Assembly (NCBI GenBank): GCA_000432015.1
Contig: HF985514.1
Coordinates: 14,044-66,818, forward strand
Direction of reading: 5' to 3'
Length of the DNA stretch: 52,775 bases
Source: Clostridium sp. CAG:1024
GTDB lineage: Bacteria; Bacillota; Clostridia; Christensenellales; CAG-138
A program made the position numbers and the translations under genes. Numbering within the stretch: position 1 is the first letter of the stretch; each line of letters starts with the position of its first letter. A model generated the notes under the pieces. It ran no database searches. It was given only the letters and a program-made list of their open reading frames with translations, and was not told the origin of the DNA. Positions 49,547 through 52,775 of this stretch are shown one piece after another.

Positions 49547-50416
49547 ATGAAGAGCTTTTTCTGGGATTACCGGCTTGCGGCGGAGTTCCCGTTTGCGGCG
49601 CTGGATTATGCGGTCGAGGACTCCGTGACGGACGGGCAGCCGCGTCTGCATTGGCATAACTACTATGAGCTGGGGATCTGTACGTCGGGCGGCGGTGTGT
49701 TCCACTTCGAGAAAAAGCAGTATGCGTACCGGGCCGGAGACGTGTTTCTGATCAACGATCTCGAACGCCACGGCGCCGCGACCCAGCCGGATCAGCAAAC
49801 GCATTTCCGTTTTTTTCTCTTTCTGCCGGGACTACTTCTGGATGGCGCGGGCATCCGGGATGCGGAATACCTTTTGCCGTTCCGCTACGACAGCGAGACG
49901 TTTTGCAACCGCATTGCGGGGGAGAGCCAACTCGGACGTCGCTTGAACCCGCTGTTTGACGCTCTTTGGACGGATGCGACAGAGCGGCGGCCCGGATACG
50001 AGCGGCTCATACGGGCGAGGCTCATGCTCATTCTTGCGGAACTTGCCGCGAGCAATGCGGAGGAACAGCGCGGCGCGGAAAAGAGCCTGTCGGCGTACCT
50101 GCGCCTGCGCCCTGCATTGGATTATATCGGGCAGCACTTTCAGGAGCGGCTGTACGAAAAGGAGCTTGCCGCCATGATCTATGTGAGCGAATCCCGCTTT
50201 CGTCATGTGTTCCGCGAACAGATGCGGATGAGTTTTCAGGAATATGTGCAAAAACTCCGTTACCTTGAGGCCAGACGGCTCATTGCTTCCACGGATATGG
50301 ATGTCGGCGCGGCTGTCCGGCAGGCCGGGTTTGCAAACGCCAATGTGTTTTACCGACTGTTTCGGGAGGCGGAGGGGCTGACGCCGCTGGAATGGCGCGC
50401 ACAGCAGGGGAAATAG
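49547..50416 (+). CDS. AraC-family transcriptional regulator
   Basis: 289-residue regulator. The N-terminal cupin-type sensor (about 20-95) has WHNYYELGICTSGGGVFHFE and FLINDLERHGA. The C-terminal double helix-turn-helix (about 185-285) has KELAAMIYVSESRFRHVFRE and VGAAVRQAGFANANVFYRLF. AAAGGAG precedes the ATG. It lies 12 bases after mutY and 248 bases before an old-yellow-enzyme-type reductase, which is the likely regulated gene. Confidence 0.88.
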   Translation: MKSFFWDYRLAAEFPFAALDYAVEDSVTDGQPRLHWHNYYELGICTSGGGVFHFEKKQYAYRAGDVFLINDLERHGAATQPDQQTHFRFFLFLPGLLLDGAGIRDAEYLLPFRYDSETFCNRIAGESQLGRRLNPLFDALWTDATERRPGYERLIRARLMLILAELAASNAEEQRGAEKSLSAYLRLRPALDYIGQHFQERLYEKELAAMIYVSESRFRHVFREQMRMSFQEYVQKLRYLEARRLIASTDMDVGAAVRQAGFANANVFYRLFREAEGLTPLEWRAQQGK

Positions 50417-50664
50417 CGCCGCTTTCCCGGGCAATACGGATTACAGCCAGCGACATTTCCCGCTCCTCGGATTGAGCCGCGCCTACGGAGCAAGCGCAGC
50501 AGCCGGATATGACATAAAAAGAATCGGTTTTGCTATTCCAAGTCCCCGCTACTCTGCGCTACAATAAAGGCAGAAACGCGGGGGTTCATTCTATCATGAC
50601 GGAACAAACCAGGCGGAAATCTCCGCGGACTTTATCGAAACAACGGAAAAGGAGCAGTTGAATC

Positions 50665-52775
50665 ATGGCACATTATGCGCACCTGTTTACCCCGATTCAG
50701 ATCGGCACCATGACGGTGGCCAACCGAATCTGCCATGTCCCGACCGATGTCAGCTCATCCAATGCGGACGGCTCGGTCAGCGAACGTGACATCCATCATC
50801 ACAGCGAGATCGCAAAAGGCGGCGCCGGACTCATCATCGTGGGCGCAACGTCGCCGGACGGCGCAACCGGCAGGCCGACCGTGACGGGACTTGTCGCGGA
50901 CAACGATAATTTCATTCCTGGTCTTGCGCGCCTTGCGGAAAGCATGCATAAGTATGGCGCAAAGTGCGTTGTTCAGCTCCAGCATCCGGGCCGCCAGTGT
51001 GCAATTCCGCGCTACAATACCATGTCCGCGACGGATATGGTCGTAAAGCTGCCCTGGAGCGCGGGCCATGAGATCGTCTATGAGAACGCGGAGGAGAAGG
51101 GAAAGCCCGTCCGCGCCATGACCACCGAAGAGGTCGTGGACATGGTCGACAAGTTCTCCGAAGCCGCATGGCGCGTCAAGCAGGCCGGCTTTGACGGCGT
51201 TGAACTGCATGCCGCGCACGGGTATCTGATCTCCCAGTTTATGTCGCCCTATCTGAACAAGCGTATCGATCGCTGGGGCGGCAGCTTTGAAAACCGTATG
51301 CGCTTCCCGCTTGCCATCATTTCCTCCATCCAGAAGAAGTGCGGCAAAAGCTTCCCGATCCTTGTCCGCTATTCCGTTGACGAATGGGTCGAGGGCGGAC
51401 GCGAGCTGGAGGAAAGCGTCAAGATGGCGGTCGAGTTTGAGCGCGCGGGCGTTGCGGCGCTGGATCTCAGCCAGTGCATTCAGGAGAGCCCCGGCGCAGG
51501 CTTCGACCCGATGTACTATCCCGAGGGCTGGACGGTCTACGCTTCTCAGGCGATCAAGAAAGCCGTGTCTATCCCGGTCATCAACAGCCATACGTTCCGC
51601 AACCCTGATTACTGCGACAAGCTCGTGGCGGACGGCGATACCGACATGATCGGCCTTGCGCGTCAGCTGCTCTGCGACCCGTACTGGCCGATGAAGGCGT
51701 ACATGGGCAAGCCCGAACAGATCCGCCGCTGCATTTCCTGCCTTACCGGCTGCTGGCAGGAGAGCATGATGGCGAAGAAGGAGATCGGCTGCGCGATCAA
51801 CCCGGCATGCGGCCATATGGAATTCGATCACCTTGAAAAAACGGACAGACCCCTGAAGGTCGGCATCGTAGGCGGCGGCCCCGCGGGCATGGAAGCTGCG
51901 CGAATCGCGACCGTACGCGGCCATAAGGTCACGCTGTTTGAAAAGACCGGCGAGCTTGGCGGCGCGATCCTCGGCTGCTGCATGGCGCCCGGCAAGGAGA
52001 AGATGAAGTGGTATGCGGACTGGATTCGCACACAGATCAAACAGCTCAATGTGGACGTTCGTCTGCGCACCTGCCCAACCGTCGAGGAATTGAAGCAGTT
52101 TGACGTTGTTCTGAACGCGACCGGCGCGTCGAGCTATGTCCCGGACTGCATCGGCGGCGAGCGTGTCGTCCCGTTCGAGCAAGCCATTGCCTGCCCGAAG
52201 GTCAACTGCCCGTACCATCCGCAGGATCGCAAGATGAAGAAACTCGGCGAGAAGGTCCTCGTTTGGGGCGATCACTATGCGGCGGCAGATACCGCTGCGG
52301 CGCTCGCAGGTCTGGGCAAGGACGTCACGATCGTGACCGACCGGAAGGAGTTCGGTTCATCCGTTGAAGTCATTCACATGTATGTGCTGCGCAAGCGGTT
52401 CCAGCAGACCGATGCGGAGGCGCTGGACAGCAAGCCCTATAAGTACCCGGTCAAGGTCTATGAGAGCAGCACCGTGTATTCCGTCGCGGAAGGCAAGGTC
52501 GTTCTGATGGATAAAGACTTTAACAAGACGGAGCTCGCCATCGACGACGTCGTGACCTGCTACACGCGTTCGAACGACACACTGTTCAACGAGCTTCGCG
52601 AGGCTGGCGTTCCTGTCATCAATGCAGGCGACAGCAAAGCGCCTCGCAATCTCCATGCGGCAGTGTTCGAGGGCGCGAGCTTCGGACTGAAGCTCGAAGA
52701 GAGCGTACTCATGAACCCCAACAACAGCGTAGTGGACGAGCTGCCCGCCGACGTGCGCGCTCAGCTTTCCTGCTG
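50665..52775 (+). CDS. NADH:flavin oxidoreductase, 2,4-dienoyl-CoA reductase/BaiCD type, 3' truncated by window edge
   Basis: 703 codons are present with no stop. Domains: FMN-binding TIM barrel (LFTPIQIGTMTVANRI; VVQLQHPGRQ; ELHAAHGYLISQFMSPYLNK, with His-Ala-Ala-His); a [4Fe-4S] site (RRCISCLTGCW with a later GCAINPACG); and a nucleotide-binding half (VGIVGGGPAGMEAARIATVR). This is the FadH/enoate reductase/BaiCD architecture, which reduces alkenes or related groups with NAD(P)H. GGAGCAG precedes the ATG at 50665; a TACAAT box lies at 50560. It is already longer than the usual 640-670 residues. Substrate unknown; the neighbouring AraC protein probably regulates it. Confidence 0.92.
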   Translation, partial: MAHYAHLFTPIQIGTMTVANRICHVPTDVSSSNADGSVSERDIHHHSEIAKGGAGLIIVGATSPDGATGRPTVTGLVADNDNFIPGLARLAESMHKYGAKCVVQLQHPGRQCAIPRYNTMSATDMVVKLPWSAGHEIVYENAEEKGKPVRAMTTEEVVDMVDKFSEAAWRVKQAGFDGVELHAAHGYLISQFMSPYLNKRIDRWGGSFENRMRFPLAIISSIQKKCGKSFPILVRYSVDEWVEGGRELEESVKMAVEFERAGVAALDLSQCIQESPGAGFDPMYYPEGWTVYASQAIKKAVSIPVINSHTFRNPDYCDKLVADGDTDMIGLARQLLCDPYWPMKAYMGKPEQIRRCISCLTGCWQESMMAKKEIGCAINPACGHMEFDHLEKTDRPLKVGIVGGGPAGMEAARIATVRGHKVTLFEKTGELGGAILGCCMAPGKEKMKWYADWIRTQIKQLNVDVRLRTCPTVEELKQFDVVLNATGASSYVPDCIGGERVVPFEQAIACPKVNCPYHPQDRKMKKLGEKVLVWGDHYAAADTAAALAGLGKDVTIVTDRKEFGSSVEVIHMYVLRKRFQQTDAEALDSKPYKYPVKVYESSTVYSVAEGKVVLMDKDFNKTELAIDDVVTCYTRSNDTLFNELREAGVPVINAGDSKAPRNLHAAVFEGASFGLKLEESVLMNPNNSVVDELPADVRAQLSC

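Noticed and set aside
50755..52275. A 506-codon minus-strand frame near the right edge
   Set aside because: It lies opposite a well-supported old-yellow-enzyme-type gene running off the window; the antisense translation has no recognisable motif.
1..52775. CRISPR arrays, insertion sequences, phage genes or toxin-antitoxin pairs
   Set aside because: No spaced direct repeats, transposase or integrase motifs, terminal inverted repeats or toxin-antitoxin pairs were found on reading through both strands.

Overview
The window looks like chromosome from an anaerobic, gut-type Clostridia (Bacillota) with moderately high GC. The evidence is strong AGGAGG-type ribosome binding sites, a trmK–Nif3–zinc-ribbon–rnpB block, class A RNase P RNA, ECF sigma/DUF4179-type anti-sigma pairs, a PucR regulator, UPF0340, and an arginine deiminase module. 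No phage, insertion sequence or CRISPR array is visible. I cannot name the species.

Layout. 1-3.6 kb: housekeeping genes (trmK, truncated by the window edge; Nif3-like; coiled-coil zinc ribbon; rnpB; trpS). 3.7-6.2 kb: a polytopic membrane protein and an aminotransferase on the minus strand. 6.4-15.5 kb: a purine catabolism island. ade-xdhA-xdhB-xdhC run leftward and hydA-mocA run rightward from a shared divergent promoter region. They are followed by guaD, which has its own purine-riboswitch-like leader with unusual loops. 15.6-16.6 kb: a small membrane protein, then tRNA-Val, 6S RNA and tRNA-Gln in one apparent transcription unit. 16.6-17.3 kb: about 675 bases with no gene I can support. 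17.3-24 kb: a GT4 glycosyltransferase, a fused pterin/corrinoid methyltransferase, an ECF sigma/anti-sigma pair and a DMT exporter. 24-31 kb: a second N-heterocycle island (PucR, APC permease, SSS symporter, amidohydrolase, nitrilase). 31-33.3 kb: a second ECF sigma/anti-sigma pair. 33.5-38.6 kb: a complete branched-chain amino-acid ABC importer (livKHMGF order on the minus strand) behind a 60-residue membrane protein. 38.7-43.2 kb: arcA-arcB flanked by two paralogous lipoprotein metallophosphoesterases, one frameshifted. 43.3-47.5 kb: DUF1015, aspartate kinase, a 49-residue protein, a methyltransferase, and a zinc-ribbon gene preceded by a long structured RNA. 47.9-52.8 kb: UPF0340, mutY, an AraC regulator and an old-yellow-enzyme-type reductase that runs off the window.

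How it works together. Ade converts adenine to hypoxanthine, XdhABC oxidises hypoxanthine to xanthine (possibly further), and GuaD converts guanine to xanthine. MocA probably makes the molybdopterin cytosine dinucleotide for XdhA, and the hydantoinase-family enzyme may open a ring product. PucR and the transporters at 24-31 kb would supply and sense related heterocycles. The arcAB pair and the Liv importer point to amino-acid fermentation. The points most worth a second look are the divergent purine aptamer at 14084-14148, the structured leader at 47572-47791, the tRNA-6S-tRNA unit, and two apparently leaderless genes that share an extended -10/ATG arrangement.
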